NCBI GenBank assembly: GCA_024919215.1
Contig: CP103437.1
Location: forward strand, 310,001 to 374,000
Reading direction: 5' to 3'
Source of the DNA: Methylophilaceae bacterium LSUCC0665
Lineage (GTDB): Bacteria > Pseudomonadota > Gammaproteobacteria > Burkholderiales > Methylophilaceae
Length of the DNA stretch: 64,000 nt
Shown here: positions 8,425 to 18,410 of the stretch, one piece after another
Layout of the letters: each line of letters opens with the position of its first letter
Numbering within the stretch: position 1 is the first letter of the stretch
The notes under the pieces: generated by a model
Database searches by the model: none
Told to the model about the DNA's origin: nothing
Seen by the model: the letters and a program-made list of their open reading frames with translations, nothing else
Made by a program: the position numbers and the translations under genes

Positions 8425-9085
8425 AAGATTGTTGATTTAATTTAAGCTGCCCATTTTCTAAATGTATATGTTTAAAGCGCATAGGAATATTTGGGAGCTC
8501 ATGAGTTGATATAATTACTGTGACCCCAACTTGTTGAAAGCTGAAAAAAATATTCATAATATCGTTTGCATAACCTTTATCTAGGTTTCCTGTTGGCTCA
8601 TCGGCAATAATAATGCTTGGACGGCATACAATAGCTCTTGCTATAGCTAAACGCTGTTGCTCCCCCCCAGATAGCGTAATTGGCATCATTCTTTCTTTAT
8701 TAAGCAATCCCACTTTATCTAGAGCAGCTCTAATCCTTTTTTCTGCCTCCTCACCAAAGATATTGTTAACCGCTAAGGGCAGGGCAACATTTTCATAGCA
8801 GTTTCTGTCATACAACAACTTATGGTCTTGAAACACTATACCAAACTTTTTTCTGATCTTATTAAGTGTTGTATCTTTTGCTTGTGCAAGATTAAAATTT
8901 TCAAAGATGACTGTTCCTGACGATGGTTTTTCTATTGAAGATAGTACTTTTAAAAGTGTCGATTTACCCGCACCAGAGGCTCCTGTAACGAATACTAATT
9001 CTCCGGGAAGTATTTCAAGACTTATGTTCTGAAGCGCCTCTTGATAACCAGGATACCTTTTGTAAACTTGATCAAAACGAATCAT
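8405..9085 (-). CDS. ftsE: Cell division ATP-binding protein FtsE
   Basis: ABC-type ATPase partner of FtsX. Walker A GASGAGKST is at residues 35-43, the ABC signature is LSGGEQQRLAIARAI, and Walker B is IIIADEPTGNLD. The block FQDHKLLYDRNCYENVALPL is typical of FtsE rather than of importer ATPases. Length 226 is normal. The gene overlaps ftsY by 4 bases and ftsX by 20, so the three are translationally coupled. Confidence 0.97.
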   Translation of the reverse strand: MIRFDQVYKRYPGYQEALQNISLEILPGELVFVTGASGAGKSTLLKVLSSIEKPSSGTVIFENFNLAQAKDTTLNKIRKKFGIVFQDHKLLYDRNCYENVALPLAVNNIFGEEAEKRIRAALDKVGLLNKERMMPITLSGGEQQRLAIARAIVCRPSIIIADEPTGNLDKGYANDIMNIFFSFQQVGVTVIISTHELPNIPMRFKHIHLENGQLKLNQQSYDQLPA

Positions 9086-10236
9086 TCCAACATACCCTCT
9101 ACATAATCTTCAGCACTAAATATCTTAAGGTCATCAATTTTTTCCCCAACACCAATAAATCGGAGGGGGATCGGTTGTTCTTTTGCAATCGCCGCAACAA
9201 TTCCTCCCTTAGCCGTACCATCCAGTTTAGTCATAATTAATCCAGTTAATAAAACTGCCTCATTGAAAACTTTTATTTGATTGATTGCATTTTGACCAGT
9301 ATTGGCATCTAAAACTAAGATCGTTTCATGTGGAGCAGTTTCATCAAATTTTTGAATAACCTTTTTTATTTTAGCCAGTTCATCTATAAGATGTTTTTGG
9401 GTGGGAAGTCGACCAGCAGTATCAGCAATTACAATATCAATTCCCTTAGCCTTAGCCGATTGCATCGCATCAAAAATTACCGCACTTGGATCTCCTGTGT
9501 TTTGAGATATTACGGTGACATTGTTTCGATCGCCCCAAACTTGAAGTTGCTCTTTTGCTGCAGCACGGAAAGTATCACCAGCCGCAATTAGAACACTCTT
9601 TCCTTCATCTAGGAGCAGTTTAGTTAATTTACCTATAGTAGTCGTTTTACCAGCCCCATTCACCCCTACAACCAAAATTACAAAAGGAGTAGTTTTAATA
9701 TGAATTAATGGTTTTTCAATTTGCTTCAATAATTCTGATAGGATTTTTTTAAGCAAACTTTTTAATTCAGAACCATCTTCTAATTTTTCTTTTTTTACCC
9801 TGTCTTTTAATTCAGTAATAATTTGTTGAGTGGCTGCGTAACCCACATCTGCAGCAATTAAAGTCATTTCAAGGTCATCATAAAACTGTTGATCAATTTT
9901 TTTTGTAAATGACAAAGCAGATAAATTTTCACTAATAGCATCTCTAGTTTTTTTGAGGCCTTGCTTAATTTTTTCTGCAAAGGAAAGCTTTTCTTCCTTT
10001 TTTGGTGAACCTTCTTTTTCTATTACCGAATCTATTTCAATTTTTTTATCTGGTCTTAATTGTTTTTCTTCATTTTTTGGTTTAGTTTTTTTGACAGGCT
10101 CTTTTTTTACTGTTCTTAATTTTATAACAGCCTTTTTTTTTGGCTCTGTTTTTGGCTTGGTTGTTTTTTTGACAGGTTTTGAATCAGTTTTTTTTGATTC
10201 ATCACCTTTAAAAAGTTTTTTTAGGAAATCAAACAT
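9082..10236 (-). CDS. ftsY: Signal recognition particle receptor FtsY
   Basis: SRP receptor GTPase that docks ribosome-nascent chain-SRP complexes at the inner membrane. The 384 residues divide into a highly charged, lysine-rich N-terminal A domain (about 1-85), an N domain (about 86-180) and the G domain. G-domain motifs are G1 GVNGAGKT at 191-198, DTFRAAAKEQL at 221-231, DTAGR at 272-276 and TKLDGTAKGG at 336-345. It heads the ftsY-ftsE-ftsX operon. The intergenic space to the divergent M16 gene is 90 bases and must hold both promoters. Confidence 0.97.
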   Translation of the reverse strand: MFDFLKKLFKGDESKKTDSKPVKKTTKPKTEPKKKAVIKLRTVKKEPVKKTKPKNEEKQLRPDKKIEIDSVIEKEGSPKKEEKLSFAEKIKQGLKKTRDAISENLSALSFTKKIDQQFYDDLEMTLIAADVGYAATQQIITELKDRVKKEKLEDGSELKSLLKKILSELLKQIEKPLIHIKTTPFVILVVGVNGAGKTTTIGKLTKLLLDEGKSVLIAAGDTFRAAAKEQLQVWGDRNNVTVISQNTGDPSAVIFDAMQSAKAKGIDIVIADTAGRLPTQKHLIDELAKIKKVIQKFDETAPHETILVLDANTGQNAINQIKVFNEAVLLTGLIMTKLDGTAKGGIVAAIAKEQPIPLRFIGVGEKIDDLKIFSAEDYVEGMLE

Positions 10237-10326
10237 AATTTCTTTATGATGTGAGCGAACTTACTTTATGTTTAACAGTCATTGTTAATAATTATAGCAA
10301 ACATTAACCTCTATCATTTCAATATT

Positions 10327-11643
10327 ATGCGAATTTTATTAAGTCTTTTTCCATTATTTTTTTGTTTTTCACTGTCAGCTGCTGTCCATGAGTTCAAACT
10401 TAAGAATGGCATGAGAATCATGGTTAATGAAGATCATAGAGCCCCTGTTGTCGTTTCACAGGTGTGGTATCAAGCTGGTAGTATCGATGAAGTTAACGGT
10501 AAAACTGGTGTTGCCCATGTTTTAGAGCACATGATGTTCAAGGGTACCAAGTCAACTAAGCCTGGAGAGTTTTCAGAAATTATTGCTCGTTCCGGCGGTA
10601 GAGAAAATGCGTTTACTGGAACTGACTACACTTGTTACTTTCAAACGATGGAGAAATCCCAGTTAGAACTATCATTCAAAATGGAATCAGACCGAATGCA
10701 AAATCTTGTGATTTCTGCGGAAGAATTTGACAAGGAAATTAAGGTTGTCATGGAAGAGCGTCGATGGAGAACTGAAGATAAACCTGAAGGAAAGTTAAAC
10801 GAAACCTTTAATGCATTAGCGTTTAAGGCCCACCCTTACGGCAGACCAATTGTTGGGTGGATGAATGATTTAGAATCCATGACCTATGAAGATGCATTAG
10901 AATGGTATAACAATTGGTATGCACCTAATAATGCCATACTGGTCGTTTCGGGCGATGTTAACCCAGCTGAAGTTTTTGATTTAGCAAAAAAATATTTTGC
11001 CAAGGTGCCCTCCAAAAAAATACCTCCGAGAAAACCACAGCTAGAGCCAGTTCAAAAAGGAATGGTTCGCGCTGAACTGCAAGCAGCAAGCAAGCTGCCC
11101 ATGCTCCAAATGGGTTACAAGGTCCCATTACTCAGCAAAAAAGATGCCAACAATGATACAACAGCATTTGCCTTGGAAGTTCTCGCGGGAGTTTTATCTG
11201 GAACTTCAACAGCTAGAATACAAAAAGAGTTAGTGCAGTCCGGTAAATCACTCAGTGCTTATGCAAGCTACCCAATGCTATCCAGAGGGGATGTTGGAAC
11301 TTTTGAATTTGTTGTGACCTTGAATAGCGGTATTCAGGTTAGTGATGTTGAAAACATTATCAAGGCTGAATTAAAAAAAATAGCTAATGAAGGTGTTACT
11401 GATGAAGAATTAGCTCGAGTAAAAGCCAATGTGATTGCTGGCGATGTTTATGAAAAGGATTCAATGTTCTATCAAGCAATGATTATTGGTCAGCTTGAGA
11501 CAATGGGCTACTCATATAAGATTAAAGATGATTATATTGAAAATATTAAAAAAATTACATCAGAAGATGTCAAAAAAGTTGTTCAGGAATTTTTTAAAGA
11601 AGATGTTTTAACGGTTGTTCATCTGAAGCCAGAATCGGTTTAA
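10327..11643 (+). CDS. Zinc M16 family peptidase, catalytic subunit
   Basis: Secreted or periplasmic pitrilysin-family protease. I chose the ATG at 10327 because it gives a clean signal peptide (MRILLSLFPLFFCFSLSAA); the frame opens further upstream at 10282 but without a sensible leader. The inverted zinc motif HVLEH is at about residues 64-68, with the downstream glutamate region EEFDKEIKVVMEERRWRTEDKPEG. Length 438 fits the half-size bacterial M16B form. It lies 18 bases before a second M16 gene that has lost the metal ligands; the two products probably form an active/inactive heterodimer. Confidence 0.93.
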   Translation: MRILLSLFPLFFCFSLSAAVHEFKLKNGMRIMVNEDHRAPVVVSQVWYQAGSIDEVNGKTGVAHVLEHMMFKGTKSTKPGEFSEIIARSGGRENAFTGTDYTCYFQTMEKSQLELSFKMESDRMQNLVISAEEFDKEIKVVMEERRWRTEDKPEGKLNETFNALAFKAHPYGRPIVGWMNDLESMTYEDALEWYNNWYAPNNAILVVSGDVNPAEVFDLAKKYFAKVPSKKIPPRKPQLEPVQKGMVRAELQAASKLPMLQMGYKVPLLSKKDANNDTTAFALEVLAGVLSGTSTARIQKELVQSGKSLSAYASYPMLSRGDVGTFEFVVTLNSGIQVSDVENIIKAELKKIANEGVTDEELARVKANVIAGDVYEKDSMFYQAMIIGQLETMGYSYKIKDDYIENIKKITSEDVKKVVQEFFKEDVLTVVHLKPESV

Positions 11644-11661
11644 ATCTAACCAAGGAGTTTT

Positions 11662-12951
11662 ATGAGAGTTTTATTATCAATTTTTTGTTTATGTTTTTCA
11701 TCGATACTTTTTGCCAATATTAATATCGATTTTTGGAAGACAGAAAATGGGGTCAGAGTCTATTTTGTTGAATCTCATGAATTACCAATTGTTGATATCA
11801 AAATTAACTTTGATGCTGGCTCTGCTAGAGACCCGGAAGGGCAGCATGGTGTTGCTAATTTGACTAACTACTTGATGTTACTAGGCGCAGGAGATTTGAA
11901 TGAAAATCAGATAAGTAATCGTTTTTCTGACATCGGTGCTACCCTCGGAGGTGGTATTGATCGTGACCATGCTCAGCTGTCAATTAGGACTTTATCTGAT
12001 AAAAAAGCATACACTCAGGCAGTAGATACTTTTAAGCTTTTGCTAACAAAACCATCTTTTACCAATGATGTTTTTGAGCGCGAGAAAAAAAGTACACTAT
12101 CCTTAATTGATCAATCAAAAACTCAGCCAGACTCATTGGGTAAGAATGCGTTCACCAAAGCATTATATGGTAATCATCCTTACAGCTATCCTGAGGAAGG
12201 ATTGTCTGAATCAGTATCAAAATTGACTCGAGATAATATTGTTGATTTTTACAATCAGTTTTATTCCTCTCAAAATGCGTCTGTGGTTATTGTTGGTGAT
12301 TTAAGCAAAACAGAAGCAAAAAAAGTTGTAAGAGATTTAACATTGCATCTTAAAGATAATGGACATGCTCCAATTCCAGAGGTGAGAGAAAATAAACCCC
12401 AAAATATTTCGATAGAGCATCCTGCACAACAAGCTCATTTGTTTTACGGAATGCCGTCAATGGTGAGATTGGATAAAGATTTTTACCCTTTATATGTTGG
12501 TAATTATATTGTTGGAGGTGGCGGTTTTGTTTCTCGCCTCACGGGTGAGGTCAGAGAAAAAAATGGATTAGTTTACAGTGTGTACTCATATTTTATGCCT
12601 TTAACTCAGAAGGGACCTTTTCAAATTGGTTTGCAGACCAAAAAATCACAAATAAATGATGCCCTCAATCTAGTGAATCAGGTGATGAAAGATTTTATTG
12701 AAAAAGGGCCAACCAAGGAAGAATTAAAAGATGCGAAGATGAATTTAATTGGCGGATTTCCTTTAAGGCTAGATAGCAATAAAAAAATTGCTGAATACAT
12801 TTCTATGATGGCCATCTATAATTACCCCATTGATTATCTTGAGAACTTTGCCAAAAATATTGATAAGGTGACCATCGAAGATATCAAAGATGCTTTTCAA
12901 AGAAGGATAGATATGTCAAGATTCTCAACAGTTATTGTTGGGAACTCTTAA
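11662..12951 (+). CDS. M16 family peptidase-like protein, non-catalytic subunit
   Basis: Second M16 protein of 429 residues with a signal peptide (MRVLLSIFCLCFSSILFA). Where the partner has HVLEH, this protein reads NLTNY (residues 66-70), so both histidines and the glutamate are lost and it cannot bind the catalytic zinc. The C-terminal half keeps the block YIVGGGGFVSRLTGEVREKNGLVYSVYSYF, the conserved substrate-binding Arg/Tyr region of non-catalytic M16B subunits. It follows the active gene by 18 bases with a good ribosome site (AAGGAG). Its TAA stop is directly followed, in the same frame, by the rsmD coding sequence. Confidence 0.92.
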   Translation: MRVLLSIFCLCFSSILFANINIDFWKTENGVRVYFVESHELPIVDIKINFDAGSARDPEGQHGVANLTNYLMLLGAGDLNENQISNRFSDIGATLGGGIDRDHAQLSIRTLSDKKAYTQAVDTFKLLLTKPSFTNDVFEREKKSTLSLIDQSKTQPDSLGKNAFTKALYGNHPYSYPEEGLSESVSKLTRDNIVDFYNQFYSSQNASVVIVGDLSKTEAKKVVRDLTLHLKDNGHAPIPEVRENKPQNISIEHPAQQAHLFYGMPSMVRLDKDFYPLYVGNYIVGGGGFVSRLTGEVREKNGLVYSVYSYFMPLTQKGPFQIGLQTKKSQINDALNLVNQVMKDFIEKGPTKEELKDAKMNLIGGFPLRLDSNKKIAEYISMMAIYNYPIDYLENFAKNIDKVTIEDIKDAFQRRIDMSRFSTVIVGNS

Positions 12952-13477
12952 ATCGCAAGCTCAGTAAAAATCATTGCAGGGTCATTAAAAGGAAGAAACA
13001 TCGCTTTTAATGACACCGAAAATACAAGACCTACTTTAGGGAGGGTTAAGGAGACTCTATTTAATTGGTTGACGCCCTATATTGATGGAGCCACTTGTCT
13101 TGATTTATTTGCGGGCTCTGGAAGTCTTGGTTTTGAAGCTATATCAAGAGGTGCAGAAGCCTGCCAATTTATTGATCGTTCACAGACTAATATTGAGCAA
13201 ATCAATTTAAACATCAAGTCACTCCAACTCGCGAACTGTAAATCTGAAATATCTGAATCATACGAATACGTGACGCATAATGACCAAAGATATGACATCG
13301 TTTTCTTTGATCCTCCTTACAAATCTAATTGCTATGATTGGTTAGACTTAGCATTAAAAAAATTATTAAAACCTGACGGTATAATATATATAGAATCAGC
13401 AACTAAAATAGCATTAGATAATTTAATTATGATTCGTGAAAAAAAGACCAAAACTCTTTTTTATGGAATTTATAAAT

Positions 13478-13488
<11 letters not shown>
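12952..13488 (+). CDS. rsmD: 16S rRNA (guanine-966-N2)-methyltransferase RsmD
   Basis: SAM-dependent methyltransferase acting on G966 of 16S rRNA. From the proposed start it is 178 residues, with VKIIAGSLKGRNI at the N-terminus (about 5-17), TRPTLGRVKETLFNWL, the SAM motif LDLFAGSG at about 51-58 and the catalytic DPPY at about 120-123. The conserved N-terminal block lies upstream of any ATG, GTG or TTG in frame (the first is a TTG at 13069, well inside the domain). The frame begins right after the M16 stop with ATC GCA AGC; ATC at 12952 is the likeliest initiator, with a weak GGGA eight bases before it. The exact start is uncertain. Confidence 0.85.
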
Positions 13489-14588
<1,100 letters not shown>

Positions 14589-15722
14589 TTAATCAAAAAA
14601 ATCTCTGACTTTATCAACCCAGCTTTTTGATCTTGGGCTGTGTTTGCCACTGTCAGCTTGATTTAAATCTTCAAGTTCCCTTAAAATTTCTCTTTGTCTT
14701 TCTGTCAGTTTCACAGGGGTTTCAACGACTACATGGCATAAAAGATCACCCGTATAATTCTCTCGAACTGGCTTAATTCCTTTACCTTTGAGTCTAAAAG
14801 TTGCACCAGTTTGCGTTTCTTGTGGAATTTTCATTTTTGCATTGCCACCTAATGTAGGAATTTCAACATCTCCACCCAAGGCTGCGACTGAAAAACTGAT
14901 GGGTAATTCGCAGTGCAAGTCAGCTCCATCCCTTTCAAAAATGGCATGTTTTTTTAATGCAACAACCACATACAGATCGCCTGATGGCCCACCATTAATA
15001 CCCGCTTCACCTTCATTGCTGAGACGAATTCGATCTCCTTCATCTACACCGGCTGGTATTTTGACAGATAACGTCTTAGATTCTTTAACCCTTCCTGACC
15101 CCGAACAATCATTACATGGATCATTGATAACTTTTCCTGAACCCTGACATTTTGGACATGTTTGCTGCACTGAAAAAAATCCCTGCTGCATTCTGACTTG
15201 CCCATGACCACCGCAAGTTCCACATGTCGATGGATGAGTTCCTTTTTTTGCACCACTCCCTGAACATGTTTTACATTGCGATAGCACTGGAATTCTAATT
15301 TTTTTCTCAGTACCTTGTGCTGCCTCTTCAAGCGTTATTTCTAGGTTGTATCTTAAATCTGCGCCACGATAGACATTAGATTTGCCTGATCCTGATCGCC
15401 CACCACCAAAGATATCGCCAAAAATATCTCCGAAAGCATCTCCAAAATCTGAAAATCCACCTTGAAAACCGCCTGGTCCTCCACCCATTGATTGATCGAC
15501 ACCAGCATGACCAAATTGATCATAGGCAGATTTCTTCTGAGGATCGCTTAAAATCTCATAGGCTTCCTTGACTTCCTTAAAGCTTTCTTCTGCTTTTGGA
15601 TTATCTGGATTTCTATCTGGATGAAATTTCATAGCAAGCTTTTTAAACGCTTTTTTGATTTCATCTCCAGATGCATCTCGGTTAAGCCCAAGAATCTCGT
15701 AATAATCTCTTTTTGAAGCCAT
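14589..15722 (-). CDS. dnaJ: Chaperone DnaJ
   Basis: Hsp40 co-chaperone that delivers substrates to DnaK and stimulates its ATPase. The J domain occupies residues 1-70 with HPD at 34-36. A glycine/phenylalanine-rich region follows ([20 protein letters not shown]). Then come four zinc repeats ([32 protein letters not shown]) and the C-terminal substrate-binding domain. Length 377 is standard for a type I DnaJ. It lies 57 bases downstream of dnaK; a strong stem-loop in that gap may set the dnaK:dnaJ ratio. Confidence 0.98.
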   Translation of the reverse strand: MASKRDYYEILGLNRDASGDEIKKAFKKLAMKFHPDRNPDNPKAEESFKEVKEAYEILSDPQKKSAYDQFGHAGVDQSMGGGPGGFQGGFSDFGDAFGDIFGDIFGGGRSGSGKSNVYRGADLRYNLEITLEEAAQGTEKKIRIPVLSQCKTCSGSGAKKGTHPSTCGTCGGHGQVRMQQGFFSVQQTCPKCQGSGKVINDPCNDCSGSGRVKESKTLSVKIPAGVDEGDRIRLSNEGEAGINGGPSGDLYVVVALKKHAIFERDGADLHCELPISFSVAALGGDVEIPTLGGNAKMKIPQETQTGATFRLKGKGIKPVRENYTGDLLCHVVVETPVKLTERQREILRELEDLNQADSGKHSPRSKSWVDKVRDFFD

Positions 15723-15739
15723 ATTTACCTAAATGTTGA

Positions 15740-15760
15740 TGGCCTGGAGCTTCCAGGCCA
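15740..15760 (-). promoter_or_regulatory. Stem-loop between dnaK and dnaJ
   Basis: A perfect 9-base-pair inverted repeat (TGGCCTGGA / TCCAGGCCA) with a 3-base loop in the 57-base gap between the dnaK stop and the dnaJ start. It is GC-rich against an AT-rich background. No U-run follows it on the coding (minus) strand, so it is more likely an mRNA-stabilising or processing element protecting the dnaK message, or a weak attenuator, than a full terminator. Confidence 0.7.
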
Positions 15761-15779
15761 GATTGAGTCTATGAGGATA

Positions 15780-17726
15780 TTACTTATCCTCTTCTTTTTT
15801 TTCTTCGTTTACTTCTTCAAATTCAGCGTCAACTACATCTCCATCAACCGTTTTTTCTGAATTAGCATCAGCAGAGTCAGCCTGTTGATTTTGACCAGAT
15901 TGATTTTGCTGAGAAGCATAAACTTTTTCACCAAATTTTTGTGCTGATTCAGCCAATGATTTTGATTTTTCTTCAATTTTGGCTTTGTCGTCTGAAGAAA
16001 TTGCTTCTTCAAGGTCTTTTATCGCAGCATCAATTTTATCTTTTTCTCCATCTTCTAATTTATCAGCATGGTCGGTCATAGACTTTTTAGTACCGTGGAT
16101 CAGAGCTTCTGCAGAATTTTTTGCATCAACAAGCTCTTTGAGCTTTTTATCTTCTTCTGCGTGTTTTGCAGCATCTTCTTCCATTTTTTTAATTTCTTCT
16201 TCACTTAATCCACTATTGGCCTTGATGGTAATTTTGTTTTCCTTGCCTGTCGCCTTATCTTTTGCTGATACATTCAATATACCATTGGCATCAATATCAA
16301 ATGTAACTTCAATTTGTGGAGTTCCTCTGGCCGCAGGCGGGATGTCTGTTAAATTAAATTGCCCAAGGCTTTTGTTGCCACTTGCCATCTCTCTTTCACC
16401 TTGGAGCACATGAATAGTTACAGCACTTTGGTTGTCTTCAGCAGTAGAGAAGACTTGAGAGGCTTTGGTTGGAATAGTGGTATTTTTCTTGATGAGCTTA
16501 GTACAAACACCACCTAATGTTTCAATACCCAGACTTAATGGTGTGACATCTAGCAACAGAACATCTTTTACATCGCCTTGAAGAACACCACCCTGAACTG
16601 CTGCGCCAACTGCAACAGCCTCATCTGGGTTGACATCTTTTCTTGGCTCAACATTGAAGATCGATTTAACTTTTTCTTGTACTTTCGGCATACGGGTTTG
16701 GCCACCAACAAGAATGACATCTGAGATATCTGAATTTGATAGGCCTGCATCTTGTAACGCTTGTTCACATGGTGCAGCTGTTCTTTCAATTAAATCTTCA
16801 ACTAATGATTCAAATTTTGAACGTGTGATTTTCACAACTAAGTGTTTTGGACCAGATGCATCTGCGGTAATATAAGGTAAGTTAACCTCAGTCTGTGAAC
16901 TGCTTGATAGTTCAATTTTTGCTTTTTCAGCAGCCTCTTTTAGACGCTGTTTAGCAAGCATATCTTGGGTTAAATCTACCCCATTTTCTTTTTTAAATTC
17001 TTCAGCTAGGAAGTCAATAATTCTATTATCAAAATCTTCACCACCTAAGAAGGTATCTCCATTGGTTGATAGAACTTCAAACTGATGCTCACCATCTACA
17101 CTTGATATTTCAATAATAGATACGTCAAATGTTCCGCCACCAAGGTCATATACAGCTATTTTTCTATCACCTTCTTGTTTATCTAAACCAAAAGCTAATG
17201 CTGCAGCTGTTGGTTCGTTTATAATTCTTTTTACCTCAAGACCAGCAATTCGACCCGCATCCTTTGTTGCTTGTCTTTGACTATCATTAAAATATGCAGG
17301 GACTGTAATAACAGCTTCTGTAACTTCTTCACCCAGATATTCTTCTGCTGTTCTTTTCATTTTTTTTAAGATTTCAGCTGATACTTGTGGCGGCGCTACT
17401 TTTTCCCCATTAACCTCAACCCAAGCATCACCGTTATCTGCTTTGGCAATCGTGTATGGCATTAATTTAATATCTTTTTGGACCTCATCTTCTTCAAAGC
17501 GTCTTCCGATAAGTCGCTTTACAGCATAAAGGGTATTTTTAGGGTTTGTCACTGCTTGACGTTTAGCCGGAGCACCTGTCAAGATTTCACCACCATCTTG
17601 GTAAGCAATAATAGAGGGCGTTGTTCTATTTCCCTCAGAGTTCTCAATTACTTTTGGCTTTCCGCTCTCCATGACTGCAACACAAGAGTTGGTAGTACCT
17701 AAATCAATTCCAATAATTTTTGCCAT
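15780..17726 (-). CDS. dnaK: Chaperone DnaK (Hsp70)
   Basis: ATP-dependent Hsp70 chaperone. The nucleotide-binding domain begins with [15 protein letters not shown] and continues with [36 protein letters not shown] and [14 protein letters not shown]. The linker is [16 protein letters not shown], followed by the beta-sandwich peptide-binding domain and a helical lid. The C-terminal tail is Gln/Asp/Glu-rich and ends EEKKEEDK. Length 648 is slightly above the E. coli protein. It is the middle gene of grpE-dnaK-dnaJ, 65 bases after grpE; a CTTGAAA element in that gap may be an internal heat-shock promoter. Confidence 0.99.
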   Translation of the reverse strand: MAKIIGIDLGTTNSCVAVMESGKPKVIENSEGNRTTPSIIAYQDGGEILTGAPAKRQAVTNPKNTLYAVKRLIGRRFEEDEVQKDIKLMPYTIAKADNGDAWVEVNGEKVAPPQVSAEILKKMKRTAEEYLGEEVTEAVITVPAYFNDSQRQATKDAGRIAGLEVKRIINEPTAAALAFGLDKQEGDRKIAVYDLGGGTFDVSIIEISSVDGEHQFEVLSTNGDTFLGGEDFDNRIIDFLAEEFKKENGVDLTQDMLAKQRLKEAAEKAKIELSSSSQTEVNLPYITADASGPKHLVVKITRSKFESLVEDLIERTAAPCEQALQDAGLSNSDISDVILVGGQTRMPKVQEKVKSIFNVEPRKDVNPDEAVAVGAAVQGGVLQGDVKDVLLLDVTPLSLGIETLGGVCTKLIKKNTTIPTKASQVFSTAEDNQSAVTIHVLQGEREMASGNKSLGQFNLTDIPPAARGTPQIEVTFDIDANGILNVSAKDKATGKENKITIKANSGLSEEEIKKMEEDAAKHAEEDKKLKELVDAKNSAEALIHGTKKSMTDHADKLEDGEKDKIDAAIKDLEEAISSDDKAKIEEKSKSLAESAQKFGEKVYASQQNQSGQNQQADSADANSEKTVDGDVVDAEFEEVNEEKKEEDK

Positions 17727-17782
17727 TATATTTTTTCCTTCAAATATTTATTACTTATTAATGTTGAGATGACTAATAAAAT

Positions 17783-17789
17783 TTTCAAG
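17783..17789 (-). promoter_or_regulatory. Possible sigma-32 -35 element upstream of dnaK
   Basis: CTTGAAA on the minus strand, an exact match to the sigma-32 -35 consensus, in the grpE-dnaK gap just after the grpE stop. The expected C-rich -10 is poor (CTCAACAT at 14 bases), so this is a weak or spurious internal promoter. Confidence 0.3.
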
Positions 17790-17791
17790 TG

Positions 17792-18346
17792 TTAATCATT
17801 ACTTTTAGCTACAGAGACCATTGCTGGCCTGATAACTCTGTCATTTAATTTATAACCTTTTTGCAATACGTTTAACACCGTGTTTGGTTTTTGCTCTTTT
17901 GATTCAACCATCGACATTGCTTGATGTTCATTAGGATCAAATTTTTCTCCAATCGGATTGACCTCAATAATATTAAATTTTTCAAAAACAGCATTGAGTT
18001 GTTTTAAGGTTAATTCAACGCCATCGATTAAGGTCTTATTATCAACATTGTCAGAACTTAATGAAGCTTCTAGACTATCTTTTACTGATAATAATTCTTG
18101 ACTAAAACCTTCAATTGCAAATTTTCTTGTTTTATCAGCTTCTTCATAACTTCTTCTTCGAATATTTTCCGCTTCAGCTTTTGCGTATAAAACTTGATTT
18201 TTAAGATCTTCAATTTGCAATAATAAGTCTTCAGCTTGAGCATCAATCTCATGACTTTCCTCATGGGTGCTTTCTTTTGAAACATCTTGCTCTTCATTTT
18301 CATCAAGGTCTTTAGAGAGGTTTTTTTCTTTCTTGTCGTCTGTCAT
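17792..18346 (-). CDS. grpE: Nucleotide exchange factor GrpE
   Basis: Releases ADP from DnaK. The 184 residues have a long acidic, disordered start (KDLDENEEQDVSKESTHEESHE), a coiled-coil central helix with the conserved VLYAKAEAENIRRRSYEEADKTRKFAIEGFSQELLSVKDSLEASL, and the C-terminal beta domain with IEVNPIGEKFDPNEHQAMSMVES and VLQKGYKLNDRVIRPAMVSVA, all typical of GrpE. It heads the grpE-dnaK-dnaJ operon, behind a sigma-32-like promoter that overlaps the stop codon of the upstream waaC gene. Confidence 0.97.
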   Translation of the reverse strand: MTDDKKEKNLSKDLDENEEQDVSKESTHEESHEIDAQAEDLLLQIEDLKNQVLYAKAEAENIRRRSYEEADKTRKFAIEGFSQELLSVKDSLEASLSSDNVDNKTLIDGVELTLKQLNAVFEKFNIIEVNPIGEKFDPNEHQAMSMVESKEQKPNTVLNVLQKGYKLNDRVIRPAMVSVAKSND

Positions 18347-18382
18347 ATATCTAACCGAGTTAAAAAATTAATTACATTTCAT

Positions 18383-18410
18383 ATATAGGTATAAAAAGAT
18401 AAATTTCAAG
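18383..18410 (-). promoter_or_regulatory. Sigma-32-type heat-shock promoter of grpE-dnaK-dnaJ
   Basis: On the minus strand, CTTGAAA (18410-18404) is followed by a 14-base spacer and CCTATAT (18389-18383). This fits the E. coli sigma-32 pattern CTTGAAA - 11 to 16 - CCCCATnT, with an exact -35 and a partial -10. The grpE start codon is 36 bases downstream. The -35 box runs into the waaC stop codon. No CIRCE element was found here. Confidence 0.7.

Noticed and set aside
10282-10326. Longer N-terminus for the first M16 peptidase
   Set aside because: It adds 15 residues before an otherwise normal signal peptide; the ATG at 10327 is the better start.
12943-12960. Read-through of the M16 stop giving an M16-RsmD fusion protein
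   Set aside because: TAA is the least leaky stop, there is no stimulatory structure in view, and both proteins are complete domains. A rare start codon or sequence error is simpler.
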